A DNA stretch of 64,000 bases from Palsa-504 sp963822765. GTDB lineage: Bacteria > Actinomycetota > Actinomycetes > Streptosporangiales > Streptosporangiaceae. Under the pieces are notes generated by a model that saw only the letters and a list, made by a program, of their open reading frames with translations, made no database searches and had not been told where the DNA came from. The stretch covers positions 1-64,000 of the forward strand of contig CAWGJL010000001.1 in assembly GCA_963822765.1 (NCBI GenBank), given 5' to 3'. Both the position numbers and the translations under genes were made by a program. The number at the start of each line of letters is the position of its first letter. Within the stretch, counting starts at the first letter, position 1. Shown here one piece after another: positions 8,244 to 17,127 of this stretch.

Positions 8244-8802
8244 CGGTCATCCGCGGCGCCCGCCCGGTTTTGTGCAGGTGCGCGTAGTGCTGGATGTCCT
8301 CCGGAGCGGCCACCTGGATGCTCAGCTCGGGGCCTAGCTCGAAGCCGCTCGCCTCGTACAGAAGCTCCTGATAGGCCGAAGCGCCCGTGGCTCCGCTACC
8401 GGCCGGCGCAGCGGTGCCCACGACGTCAACCGGGTGGGGGCCGCACCACAGAGTCCAGACGTCCTTGCGGGTCAGCTGCCCGGCCGTGATCCGGCCGGTG
8501 GAGGACGGATGCGGATCCAATGTCTCGCGCTCATCGCGCACTCTGGCCTCGGCGGCGTTCAGGGACCGGGCCAGGCGCTCCAGATTGCGCGCGAATGGTG
8601 CCGGAACGATGGCCACGGGAAGCGCGGTACCGGTGCGGCTGTGCACGGCATCGGCGACCGGGCCGACGAGCACGAACTCGACGCGGTTCTCCTTCAGCCA
8701 CCGCAGCACGGCCAGGGTGTTCCTATTGAGGTGCTCGAAGCCAGGACTGACCTCGATCGGCCGGGTGGTATCGATTTGCGGGAGGCGACGTTTGAGCAGC
8801 AT
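8161..8802 (-). CDS. Nucleotidyltransferase-fold protein of unknown function
   Basis: 213 residues. The central segment RVEFVLVGPVADAVHSRTGT followed by NLERLARSLNAAEARVRDE matches the layout of the minimal nucleotidyltransferase fold in AbiEii/MNT-like proteins (hydrophobic strand, G-x-x-A, then a helix listing per-object scores). The classic catalytic GSxxxGxxxxxSDxD is not visible; a late WTLWCGPHPVDVV could supply acidic positions. The C-terminus overlaps the adenosyltransferase tail. Two related proteins occur at 41067-42348. No partner toxin or antitoxin is adjacent. Function unknown. Confidence 0.55.
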   Translation of the reverse strand: MLLKRRLPQIDTTRPIEVSPGFEHLNRNTLAVLRWLKENRVEFVLVGPVADAVHSRTGTALPVAIVPAPFARNLERLARSLNAAEARVRDERETLDPHPSSTGRITAGQLTRKDVWTLWCGPHPVDVVGTAAPAGSGATGASAYQELLYEASGFELGPELSIQVAAPEDIQHYAHLHKTGRAPRMTVSRRSPVRRHRTDRAPTVAPAPDSPPG

Positions 8803-8838
8803 GCTCTGCCGTTTCGCCCCGGCGCGCCAGACTCCTTC

Positions 8839-9315
8839 CTACCCGGCCTGCTCGACCCCGGCCACAAACTCCCTTATCCACTGGGCCACTTCGTCGGGGT
8901 GCGTCAGTTGCGCCCAGTGCGTGGTGTCGATCGAGTGCCGGCGCAGTTCGGGCACGTGCTCCTGCGCCCGCTCGTAGTGCTCCAGGGGAATGAACCGGTC
9001 GCGCTCGGGGACGAGCAGGCCGATCAGGTGGACCCGCTGGGCCCCCGCGACCGCGTCGATGACCGCGTCCAGGTCGTCCCCCAGCGGGCGAAAGTCGTAC
9101 GACGCCGAGCGTCTCGGGGCGCTCGACTCTCCCGCCCCGCGGACGTCATAGGCCACGGTGTGAAAGTCGCTCGCGAGCAGCCGGCGCACGGCGTCCCACA
9201 CTTCCTTGGTTTCGGGATAGCCGTGCAGAAAGACGAGCGTGAGCTTTCCGGGGTCCCCGTCGGTAGACACCCCGAGCTGGACATCGCCGCTGGCAACGCG
9301 CTGACCGTTGGACAC
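8839..9315 (-). CDS. Alpha/beta hydrolase with an internal deletion removing the nucleophile elbow
   Basis: About 158 residues from a GTG at 9315. The first half (LVFLHGYPETKEVWD, AYDVRGAGESSAPR, DLDAVIDAVAGAQRVHLIGL) is a normal epoxide-hydrolase-like start. Right after HLIGL, where G-H-D-W-G with the nucleophile should follow, the sequence jumps to LVPERDRFIPLEHYERA and the catalytic-His region DTTHWAQLTHPDEVAQWI. About 120 residues, including nucleophile and cap domain, are missing in frame. The protein is unlikely to be an active hydrolase; a real deletion or an assembly collapse are both possible. Confidence 0.65.
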   Translation of the reverse strand: MSNGQRVASGDVQLGVSTDGDPGKLTLVFLHGYPETKEVWDAVRRLLASDFHTVAYDVRGAGESSAPRRSASYDFRPLGDDLDAVIDAVAGAQRVHLIGLLVPERDRFIPLEHYERAQEHVPELRRHSIDTTHWAQLTHPDEVAQWIREFVAGVEQAG

Positions 9316-9340
9316 GGCGGGGTACTGTGGCAGGGACGCG

Positions 9341-10822
9341 ATGAATGCGGCCGCCGAACGTGTAGCCGGCCAGCTCAGCCGCCGGCAGCGGCTGGTGGTA
9401 CTGGCCATCTGCTGTATGAGCCTGCTGATCGTGGGCCTCGACGCCACGATCGTCAACGTGGCGCTGCCGTCGATCCAGCGCTCGTTCCATGCCTCCGTGG
9501 CCGGTCTGCAGTGGACGCTCGACGCTTACACATTGGTTCTGGCCAGCCTGCTGATGCTGGGCGGCTCCACGGCGGACCGGATCGGGCGTCGGCGTGTCTT
9601 CCAGATCGGCCTGACCCTGTTCTCGCTGGCCTCGCTGCTCTGCGCTCTGGCACCGACGCTTCCGCTGCTGGTGGCCGCCCGGGCGATCCAGGGTGTCGGC
9701 GGGGCGATGCTCAACCCCGTGGCCATGTCGATCATCCGCAACGTCTTCGAGGATCCGCGTGAACGGGCCGAGGCGATCGGGGTCTGGGGCGGGGTGTTCG
9801 GGCTCAGCATGGCCCTCGGCCCAGTCCTGGGTGGCGCGCTCGTGGACAGCGTGGGCTGGCCCGCCGTGTTTTACGTCAACGTCCCTGTGGGCCTGGCAGC
9901 GATCATCCTGACCGCACGCTACGTGCCGGAGTCCCGGGCTCCCAAGCCCCGGCGTCTGGATCCCGGAGGCCAGTTCCTGGTCATCGCCGCCCTGGCCACA
10001 TTGACCTACGCGATCATCGAGGGCCCACGCCAGGGCTGGACATCGGCCGAGATCATCGGCCTGTTTGCGGCCTCGGCCTGTGCCTTCGTGGCCCTGGTCC
10101 TGTACGAGCTGCGCCAGAAGGAGCCGCTGCTGGAGGTGCGGTTCTTCTCGAGCATCCCGTTCGCCGGGGCCTCGGCGATCGCCGTGCTGGCCTTTGCCGG
10201 CTTCAACGGCTTCCTGTTCCTCAACACGCTCTATCTCCAGAGCGTCCGCGGCCTGTCGCCACTCGATGCCGGGCTGTACATGCTGCCCACGGCCGCGATG
10301 CTGCTGATCTTCTCCCCTCTGTCGGGACGACTGGTGGGCCGGCGCGGATCGCGTCGGCCGACCGTCGTCGGAGCACTGGGCATGCTCGCCGGCGCGGCCA
10401 TGCTTCTCGGTCTGACGACGCACACGTCGTCGGCCTACCTGCTCGCCTCGTACTTCGCGTTTGGGTTCGGCGTCGGGCTGATCAACCCGCCAATTACGAA
10501 CACAGCGGTGTCCGGCATGCCGGGCGAGCAGGCCGGTGTGGCCGCCGCCGTCGCCTCGACCAGTCGGGTAGTGGGTGTGACGCTTGGAGTCGCGGTGATC
10601 GGCGCGATCACCGGCGGCAGCCTCGGTGCGCGGATCGGCCCGGGCTTTGCAGCGGCCACCCACCCGGGCTGGTCGATCATCGTCGGCCTGAGTGCGGCGA
10701 TCTTCGTGCTCGGATTCCTGACCACCGGCCGGTGGGCCACCGACACGGCCCGGCGAACCGCCGAGCGGTTCCGCGAAGGACGTCAGCCAGCCGCCCTGGC
10801 TCCATCCCCGGGTGGAGGCTGA
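9341..10822 (+). CDS. MFS drug exporter, DHA2 (EmrB/QacA) family, 14 membrane segments
   Basis: 493 residues from the ATG at 9341, which has AGGGA 5-9 bases upstream (an ATG at 9308 is also open). Segments include LVVLAICCMSLLIVGLD, the motif-D1 block VGLDATIVNVALPSI, WTLDAYTLVLASLLMLGGSTADRIGRR (motif A) and motif C-like GPVLGGALVDSVGW. These proteins export drugs or metabolites by proton antiport across the inner membrane. The P450 gene overlaps its last 11 bp, so the two are co-expressed and the P450 product or substrate may be the cargo. The gene diverges from the damaged hydrolase. Confidence 0.9.
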   Translation: MNAAAERVAGQLSRRQRLVVLAICCMSLLIVGLDATIVNVALPSIQRSFHASVAGLQWTLDAYTLVLASLLMLGGSTADRIGRRRVFQIGLTLFSLASLLCALAPTLPLLVAARAIQGVGGAMLNPVAMSIIRNVFEDPRERAEAIGVWGGVFGLSMALGPVLGGALVDSVGWPAVFYVNVPVGLAAIILTARYVPESRAPKPRRLDPGGQFLVIAALATLTYAIIEGPRQGWTSAEIIGLFAASACAFVALVLYELRQKEPLLEVRFFSSIPFAGASAIAVLAFAGFNGFLFLNTLYLQSVRGLSPLDAGLYMLPTAAMLLIFSPLSGRLVGRRGSRRPTVVGALGMLAGAAMLLGLTTHTSSAYLLASYFAFGFGVGLINPPITNTAVSGMPGEQAGVAAAVASTSRVVGVTLGVAVIGAITGGSLGARIGPGFAAATHPGWSIIVGLSAAIFVLGFLTTGRWATDTARRTAERFREGRQPAALAPSPGGG

Positions 10823-12008
10823 CAACGTACTTCCGCACGCCCCGGCGTTGAACGCTCATCCGGCCAACGGAACTGGCACAGACCGCGACTACCCCCTCGG
10901 CGGCGCCCTGACGCTGGCCGAGCTGACCGGAAGTCCGCACGCTGCCCTGGCCCGACTGCGGACCGCTGAGCCGGTTTCGTGGGTGCCGTGCCTGAAGGGC
11001 TGGCTGGTCACAGGACACGACCTGGCGGTCTCGGTCATGAGCGACGCCACCCGGTTCACGGTTGACCACCCGGGCTTTTCGACCGCCCAGGTCATCGGCC
11101 CGAGCATGCTGAGCCTGGATGGTCAGGAGCACGCGCGCCAGCGGGCCACGTTCGTCGCACCGTTCCGGCCGGCGGCCGTGTCCCGAGAGATGTCTGGGCC
11201 AGTTCGAGACCGGGTCGTCCGGCTAATCGATCAAATCGAGCCGCAGGGCCGGATGGAGTTGCGACGTGAGTTCGCCGGCCCGCTGTCGGCGTCCGTGATT
11301 GCCCACACTCTGGGGCTGGGCGAGGACGAGGTCAGCCGCCTGCTGGATCGCTACGACGCGATCGTCGCCTCGGTCACGTCGATCAGCGCCGGTGACGGCC
11401 CCACGCGGGAAGGCGCCCAGGCTTTCGCGGCACTTCGCGACCGGCTGGACCGAGTGATGCCTCCCAGCCCGCTGGACCGTGACCAGGCCGCAGCCAACGC
11501 CGCGGTGCTGCTGTTCGGCGGAATCGAGACGACCGAGGGCATGATCAGCAACGCTGCCCTGGAGCTCCTCCGACGGCCGGAATGGCTCGAACAGGTCCGC
11601 CACGACCCGCCCCGGCTCGACGCCGCGGTGGACGAGTCGCTGCGGCTTGAACCCGCGGCGGCGGTGATCGATCGCTACGCGACCACAGATACCAGGCTCG
11701 GCCAGGCCCAGATCAGGCAGGGTGACCTGGTTCGCGTTTCAATCACCGCGGCCAACCGCGACCCCACGGTGTTCGCCGGTCCCGATCGCTTCGATCCCGA
11801 ACGGCCGAACCTGCGGCGCCATCTGGCATTCGCCCAGGGGCCACATGTGTGCGTCGGTGTCCACCTGGCTCGGCTGGAGGCCCGGCTGGCTCTTCAAGGT
11901 CTCCTGGAGGGATTACCTGGCCTTCGCCTCGACCCGCACGCGCAACCCGAGGTCCAGGGCCTGGTGTTCCGCAAGCCGCCGAGACTCGACGTCCTCTGGA
12001 CCTCATGA
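10812..12008 (+). CDS. Cytochrome P450
   Basis: 398 residues from a GTG at 10812. I-helix LLFGGIETTEGM supplies the acid-alcohol pair; K-helix ESLR is the ExxR motif; FAQGPHVCVGVHLARLE carries the heme-ligand Cys. Length fits soluble bacterial class I P450s that use ferredoxin. No ferredoxin or reductase gene lies nearby. The overlap with the MFS exporter argues for one transcript in which a substrate is oxidised and exported. The oxidised substrate cannot be predicted from the sequence. Confidence 0.9.
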   Translation: MEADNVLPHAPALNAHPANGTGTDRDYPLGGALTLAELTGSPHAALARLRTAEPVSWVPCLKGWLVTGHDLAVSVMSDATRFTVDHPGFSTAQVIGPSMLSLDGQEHARQRATFVAPFRPAAVSREMSGPVRDRVVRLIDQIEPQGRMELRREFAGPLSASVIAHTLGLGEDEVSRLLDRYDAIVASVTSISAGDGPTREGAQAFAALRDRLDRVMPPSPLDRDQAAANAAVLLFGGIETTEGMISNAALELLRRPEWLEQVRHDPPRLDAAVDESLRLEPAAAVIDRYATTDTRLGQAQIRQGDLVRVSITAANRDPTVFAGPDRFDPERPNLRRHLAFAQGPHVCVGVHLARLEARLALQGLLEGLPGLRLDPHAQPEVQGLVFRKPPRLDVLWTS

Positions 12009-12017
12009 GCGGACAGT

Positions 12018-13367
12018 TCAGGAGCGCCCGAGCGCGAACAGCTCCACCGGATCGGGAATGCCCTTCAGTTCGTGGCGCCCCCGCGACGCTAGATGGATAT
12101 CCGAACCGGCCACCAGATCGCTCACCGTCCGCGTGACGAGCACCTCGGATGAGCCGGCGGCGCCCATCACCCGAGCAGCGACGTGCACTCCCATACCCGC
12201 CACGTCCCCCCCACGTATTTCGACCATCCCGGTGTGGATCCCGCACCGGATCTCGACGCCGATCTCGGCCACCGAGGGGACCAGCGCGGCGGCGCACTCG
12301 ATCGCTCCCACCGGATCGTCGAATAGGGCCAGCAGGCCGTCGCCCATAAAGTCGACCTCCTGGCCGCCATGCCGCAACAGCTCCGAGCGCACCGTGCGCT
12401 CGTACCTGCTCAGCACGTCGCGCCAGCGCGTGTCGCCGAGCTCGCTGAGATGCCGGGTAGAGCCGACGATGTCGGCAAACAGGACGGTGACTAGACGCCG
12501 TGCTCCCCCAGTCCCGCCCCGGCTTCCCGTGAGTAGCTCCTGCGTCTCAGCGGCCACCCGATCGGCGTTGGTGAAGAAATGGAAATGATCCGCTCCCGCA
12601 AGCTCCACGAACCGGGCGCCCGGAATGCCCTCCGCCATCGCTCGAGCTTGGGAGACCGGGATGAGCCGGTCATCAGCGGCGTGCATGACCAGCGTCGGAG
12701 CGCGCACGCCGGGCAGCGCGTGACGGGCGTCAGCTTGAGCAAAGGCCTGCCAATAGGCGTCGGCGGCCCGCGGGGTTCCGGACCGCCGCTGAAGCCGCCC
12801 CAGCGTCCGGCGCCAGCGCGGATCGGAGGCCATACTCGGGGTCAGGTGCTCGACCAAGTGAGGATCGACCTCGCTCCCCCAGCGCTCGCTCCAGACCGCC
12901 GCGGGGAGCATGGACTCCGGGGGGATCCCCGCTGGATAATCGGGTGCGGCGCTCCAGCGAGCCGTGCCCTGGAGGATGACCAGGGCGTTCACGCGCTCGG
13001 GATGCTGAGCAGCGAACAGGATCGCCGGGATGGCTCCGTCGGCGGTGGCGAATAGGGCCGCCGAGGACATCTCGGCCGCGTCCATGACCGCCGTAAGGTC
13101 GGCCAGGCGGCTCCCAACGTCCGCCATCTCCTCCACCGAAACGCGGTCCGACAGCCCCGTCCCCCGCTTGTCGAAGAGAGCCATCCGAGCGAACGTGGCC
13201 ATCCGGTCTAAATGGCGTTCGATGGCCGGCTCTTCGGCCGTGGCCTCGATCAGGTTGAGCAGGCCAGGCACGTACACCAGGTCAACACCGGCGCCAAACA
13301 CCTGGTAGGCCACGTTGACCTCCCCGGCGCTCGCGTAGCGCACCGGCGCATCCCGAACCGAGCTCAC
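12018..13367 (-). CDS. Alpha/beta hydrolase-like domain fused to a class III adenylate/guanylate cyclase
   Basis: About 449 residues if started at GTG 13367 (VSSVRDAPVRYAS); the frame stays open to 13439 with less typical sequence. Residues about 1-265 are hydrolase-like, but the nucleophile elbow reads LFATADGAIPA without the usual Ser, while His of GADHFHFF is kept. The C-terminal 170 residues are a class III cyclase: RLVTVLFADIVGSTRH (metal Asp), GGQEVDFMGDGLLALFD (substrate Lys position replaced and second metal Asp in MGDG), HTGMVEIRGGDVAGMGVHVAARV. This combination is common in actinobacteria. The hydrolase part may sense a ligand rather than catalyse. The product, cAMP or cGMP, is unknown. 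Confidence 0.82.
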   Translation of the reverse strand: MSSVRDAPVRYASAGEVNVAYQVFGAGVDLVYVPGLLNLIEATAEEPAIERHLDRMATFARMALFDKRGTGLSDRVSVEEMADVGSRLADLTAVMDAAEMSSAALFATADGAIPAILFAAQHPERVNALVILQGTARWSAAPDYPAGIPPESMLPAAVWSERWGSEVDPHLVEHLTPSMASDPRWRRTLGRLQRRSGTPRAADAYWQAFAQADARHALPGVRAPTLVMHAADDRLIPVSQARAMAEGIPGARFVELAGADHFHFFTNADRVAAETQELLTGSRGGTGGARRLVTVLFADIVGSTRHLSELGDTRWRDVLSRYERTVRSELLRHGGQEVDFMGDGLLALFDDPVGAIECAAALVPSVAEIGVEIRCGIHTGMVEIRGGDVAGMGVHVAARVMGAAGSSEVLVTRTVSDLVAGSDIHLASRGRHELKGIPDPVELFALGRS

Positions 13368-13507
13368 CAGGGGCACTCTAACCGCGCTGGCGGGTAAGGC
13401 CCACACCCCCGAAATCGGCTCCATTCTGCCGATGTGCATGGGCAGCTCTTAGCCCAAGATCGACTGTGCAGCAAGCCTCGAAGTCTCCATGAAGGGAGCT
13501 GACAACC

Positions 13508-13891
13508 ATGACCAGCGCACTCAGTCAACCGCTCTCCAAGGCACACACGGACGAGCTGACCCGCGCCGCCGACGACCATCGCCTGGCGCTCCGCGCACCG
13601 CTCGAGCCGCTCTGGTCCCCGCTCGTCATACGCCTGGCCACGGCCGGAGACCAGCCGGCGCTGGAGCGCCTGGCCGAGCTCGACTCTCGGCCGACGCCGG
13701 CCGGAACGACCCTGATCGCCGAGCTGCGCGGAAGCCCGGTGGCTGCCGTCTCCCTGGGCGACGGAGAGCCGATCGCCGATCCGTTCCTCCCTACGCGCGA
13801 CATCACCGAGCTGCTCCGGCTTCGAGCCCGGCAGCTCAGCCGGTCGGCCCAGCCGCGGAGATGGCCGGCGCGCCTGCGGCTCGCCCGCTAA
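13508..13891 (+). CDS. Small conserved actinobacterial protein of unknown function
   Basis: 127 residues with an ATG at 13508 preceded by GAAGGGAGCTGACAACC. The core (VIRLATAGDQPALERLAELD, then TLIAELRGSPVAAVSLGDGE) resembles the N-terminal strand-helix pattern of GNAT-like proteins, and PIADPFLPTRDITELLRLRA is a typical ending in actinobacterial homologues. It lacks a full acetyl-CoA site. A cytosolic role unrelated to catalysis is possible. Confidence 0.65.
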   Translation: MTSALSQPLSKAHTDELTRAADDHRLALRAPLEPLWSPLVIRLATAGDQPALERLAELDSRPTPAGTTLIAELRGSPVAAVSLGDGEPIADPFLPTRDITELLRLRARQLSRSAQPRRWPARLRLAR

Positions 13892-14012
13892 GGCCCTCGC
13901 CCACCCAGATAAGGCCCCGGACCAGGAAATACGCACCTTCCTCCCGATGTGGGGAGCGCGTTCTCAGCTCATCCTGATGGCAGGTGAAGCCAAACAATTA
14001 CAGGAGCACATC

Positions 14013-14291
14013 ATGCATCCCAGCATCAGCGCCGCGATCGCGGCCAGCAGAACGGAGGAGCTCGTTCGAAGTGCCGCCAAGTCACGTTTCGAGCGCACCG
14101 CCCGGTGGGGCCAGCGCGAGCGGTCATCCGGCTCCGTGGCCCCGGAGCGGGCAATCCGGCGATACTTCCGGCGTGGGCCGCAGGTTGAGCAGCGACCAGT
14201 TCGTGGGCCGCACGAGCGAGCTTCAGGAGCTCGAATCGGCGGCCCGGTCATCCGCCGCGGAGCGCCCTGCCCTGATCCTGCTCGGCGGTGA
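14013..14291 (+). CDS. Small protein encoded upstream of, and overlapping, the LuxR-type regulator
   Basis: ATG at 14013 has AGGAG 7 bases upstream (ACAGGAGCACATCATG). The product starts MHPSISAAIAASRTEELV, an opening shared by many short actinobacterial proteins that end after 50-60 residues. Here the frame runs to 14291 and overlaps the regulator's probable start by about 120 bp, so the natural stop may have been lost by an indel. It probably encodes a small helical, basic protein (KSRFERTARWGQRER). Role unknown. Confidence 0.5.
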   Translation: MHPSISAAIAASRTEELVRSAAKSRFERTARWGQRERSSGSVAPERAIRRYFRRGPQVEQRPVRGPHERASGARIGGPVIRRGAPCPDPARR

Positions 14292-17127
14292 CTCGGGCGT
14301 CGGAAAGACCCGCCTGATCCGGGAGTTCGAGCAGCAACTGGCCGACGACGACGTCCTCGTCCTGCGCGGCGAGGCCGTCGAGCAGGAGGAAGGGGAGCTC
14401 CCGTTCGCCCCGTTGACGAGCGCGCTGCGGCCGCTGGCCCGGGCCGCCGATCCAGCATTCGCCGAGCTCAGCCGAGGAAGCCGCAACCAGCTGGGCGCGC
14501 TTCTACCGGGTTTGGATGACGCCGCGAGTCCCGCAGAGTCACTCGAGTCCTCAGCCCAGGTGCGGCTGTTCGAAGCCCTGCTCGATCTGCTGGGAATCCT
14601 GAGCGAACGACAGCCGGTGGCCCTGTTTCTGGAGGACCTCCACTGGGCCGATCGCTCGACTCGGACATTCGTCTCGTTCCTGGCCCGCAGCGTTCGTCAG
14701 GAACGGCTCCTGGTCGCCCTCACCTATCGGTCAGACGAGCTGCACAGGCGACACCCCCTACGACCCCTGCTCAGCGAGCTGGCCCGCCTAGAGCTGGTGC
14801 GGCGGATTGACCTGGAGCCCTTCAGCCGGACCGAGGTGGCCGAGATCCTGACCGACATCCTCGGGACCGATCCGGGCGAGACGCTGATCGACAGGCTCTA
14901 TGAACGCAGCGAGGGCAACGCGCTGTACACCGAGGAGCTGCTGGCCGCGGGCCTGGATGGCCGCGGCGCTCTCCCGGAGAGCCTTCGGGACGCGTTCATG
15001 CTCCGAATCGAGCGCCTCTCGTCAGACGCGCAGCGGGCCGCCCGGACGATCGCCGTGGGCCGGCGCCTGGAGGAGGAGGTGATCGCGGAGGCGACCGAGA
15101 TTGATCCGGTCCAGCTCCAGGCTGCCCTGCACGAGGCGGTGGCCGAGCACGTGCTGGTTCCTGGCGAGGACGGGCGGCTGCGCTTCCGCCACGCCCTCCT
15201 CCGCGAGGTCCTGTACGACGACCTGCTGCCCGGCGAGCGCGGAGAGCTGCACCTGACGCTGGCCCGCGCGCTGGAGCCACGGATGGGTCACGGCAACGAG
15301 CGCGAGGCCGAGCTAGCCGCCGCAGTGGCCGGCCATTACGCGTCCGCCGGCGACCAGCCCGCCGCGCTCCGAGCCTCGGTACAAGCCGCTCTGGCCGCCC
15401 GCGACGTACATGCCTACGGCGAGGCGGCCGAACTGGCCGAGCGGGCCCTGGACCTCTGGCCCCGGGTGCCAGGCGCCGAGAACCAGATCCCCCTGACCCG
15501 CATCGACCTGCTCAGGCTGGCCTCGTCGGCCCACCGTCTGGCCGGCGACCGCGACCGGGCCGAGGTGCTGCTCGGCCGAGCTCTGGAGGAATGCGACGTG
15601 GACACGGACGTGCTGCTGCGCGTGGGCCTCCTGGCTCAGCTGTCCAGGATCCAGTGGTCACTGAACCGAGGCATTGAGGCGGTCGAGACCTCCGAGCGCG
15701 CGCTGTCGATGCTGCCCGACGGTGAACCAAGCCAGGAGCGAGCCATGCTGATGGCCTGGCTGGCCCGGACCCGCTTCCTTCGGGGCCGCTTCCGGGACGC
15801 GATCGCCGACGCCGAGCCTGCACTGGCGATCGCCATCCAGACCGGGGATCAGCACACCGAGGCGGAGGTGCTGAACACCCTAGGCATGGCTCATATCGTG
15901 CTCGGAGACGTGGACGAGGGGGTCGCCGAGCTCAAGCGAGCGATCGAGATCGCACGGGCTATGGACGACCCAGGCAACCTCGGCTCGGCGTACTCGAACC
16001 TGGCCGACTCGCTCAGCCTGGCCGGTCGCACCCGGGAAGCACTCGACACGGCCAGGGAGGGCCTGGCCGCCATCCCCCGCCGGGTGACCCGGCTCCACGA
16101 ATGGCTCGAGCTGACCATCGCCCAGCTCGCCTTCGAGGCCGGCGACTGGGACCTGATGCGGGCCAAGCTGGACGGTTCCACAGTACCCGGAGACCGCTGG
16201 TCGATCTTCCGTTTCATGGTGGAGGCGGAAGTGGCACTGGGCCAGGGCGACTACGAGCTGGCCGAGCAGCGCCTCCGCCGGGCCGAGCCGGTGGTGGCCA
16301 GCTCAACCGAGCCTCAGTGGATCGGCTGGTTCGGGGCTCTGGAGGGCGAGCTGCGCCGCCGGCGCTACGACCTCATGGGCGCCCGAGCCGCCGTCGAGCA
16401 TGCGCTCGGACGCCTGGAGGTGTGTACCGACGATGTGCAGAGAATCGCCCGGGCCAGCGCCGTCGGCGCCCGAGTCGAGACCGACATCGCTCGCCGAGCC
16501 CACGATCTCCGCGAGCGCACACAGGAGCGCGACGCCCTGGCCCGGCTGCGGATCCACCTCAGCCGCCTGGACGCCGCGGCCCAGGAGGGGGGGCCGGTCG
16601 AGGCAGCCTGGCAAGCTGTGGGCAAGGCCGAGATGGCCTGCGCCCGGCGCCGTGACAGCGCGGGACTATGGCGGCGGGCGGCCGAGCATTGGGAGGCCAT
16701 CTCGCGCCCGTACCACGCCGCGATCACGCGCTGGCGGGAGGCTGAGGCTGCGGTCGAGGCAGGCGAGCGGGAGCAGGCGCAGCATCCGGCCGCGCAGGCG
16801 CTCCAGACCGCGCATCGCCTGGGTTCGCGCTGGCTCGTGGAGGAGGTCGAGAGCCTGATCGCCCGCGCTCGCCTCCAGCAGGCAGAGCCCTCCACGGACA
16901 CGGCGTCCTCACCGCCCCAGCAAGACGAGGCGCCCTTTGGCCTGACGCCCCGCGAGCTGCAGGTGCTGATGCTGGTGGCCGAGGGAGCGACCAATCGCCA
17001 GATCGGGGCGTCCCTGTTCATGGCCGAGAAGACGGCCAGCGTCCACGTCTCGCGCATCCTGAGCAAGCTCGGGGTGAGCAGCCGCACCCAGGCGGCCGCC
17101 GTGGCCCACCGGCTGCACCTGGGCTAG
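14173..17127 (+). CDS. Large ATP-binding LuxR-family regulator (LAL type)
   Basis: About 984 residues from GTG 14173 (VGRRLSSDQFVGRTSELQEL); the frame is open back to 13984, but that stretch is shadowed by the small protein. The N-terminal AAA/STAND ATPase has Walker A GGDSGVGKTRLI and Walker B ALFLEDLHWAD. The middle is a long series of TPR-like helices (roughly residues 400-870). The C-terminus is a LuxR helix-turn-helix: FGLTPRELQVLMLVAEGATN and HVSRILSKLGVSSRTQAAAV. Such proteins bind ATP and an inducer, oligomerise and activate transcription. The target is not evident; the flanking genes are unrelated. Stop codons overlap with the convergent glycosidase gene. Confidence 0.88.
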   Translation: MGRRLSSDQFVGRTSELQELESAARSSAAERPALILLGGDSGVGKTRLIREFEQQLADDDVLVLRGEAVEQEEGELPFAPLTSALRPLARAADPAFAELSRGSRNQLGALLPGLDDAASPAESLESSAQVRLFEALLDLLGILSERQPVALFLEDLHWADRSTRTFVSFLARSVRQERLLVALTYRSDELHRRHPLRPLLSELARLELVRRIDLEPFSRTEVAEILTDILGTDPGETLIDRLYERSEGNALYTEELLAAGLDGRGALPESLRDAFMLRIERLSSDAQRAARTIAVGRRLEEEVIAEATEIDPVQLQAALHEAVAEHVLVPGEDGRLRFRHALLREVLYDDLLPGERGELHLTLARALEPRMGHGNEREAELAAAVAGHYASAGDQPAALRASVQAALAARDVHAYGEAAELAERALDLWPRVPGAENQIPLTRIDLLRLASSAHRLAGDRDRAEVLLGRALEECDVDTDVLLRVGLLAQLSRIQWSLNRGIEAVETSERALSMLPDGEPSQERAMLMAWLARTRFLRGRFRDAIADAEPALAIAIQTGDQHTEAEVLNTLGMAHIVLGDVDEGVAELKRAIEIARAMDDPGNLGSAYSNLADSLSLAGRTREALDTAREGLAAIPRRVTRLHEWLELTIAQLAFEAGDWDLMRAKLDGSTVPGDRWSIFRFMVEAEVALGQGDYELAEQRLRRAEPVVASSTEPQWIGWFGALEGELRRRRYDLMGARAAVEHALGRLEVCTDDVQRIARASAVGARVETDIARRAHDLRERTQERDALARLRIHLSRLDAAAQEGGPVEAAWQAVGKAEMACARRRDSAGLWRRAAEHWEAISRPYHAAITRWREAEAAVEAGEREQAQHPAAQALQTAHRLGSRWLVEEVESLIARARLQQAEPSTDTASSPPQQDEAPFGLTPRELQVLMLVAEGATNRQIGASLFMAEKTASVHVSRILSKLGVSSRTQAAAVAHRLHLG

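Noticed and set aside
9146..10825. 559-codon minus-strand frame opposite the MFS gene
   Set aside because: Antisense shadow of the exporter; charged low-complexity content and no domain.
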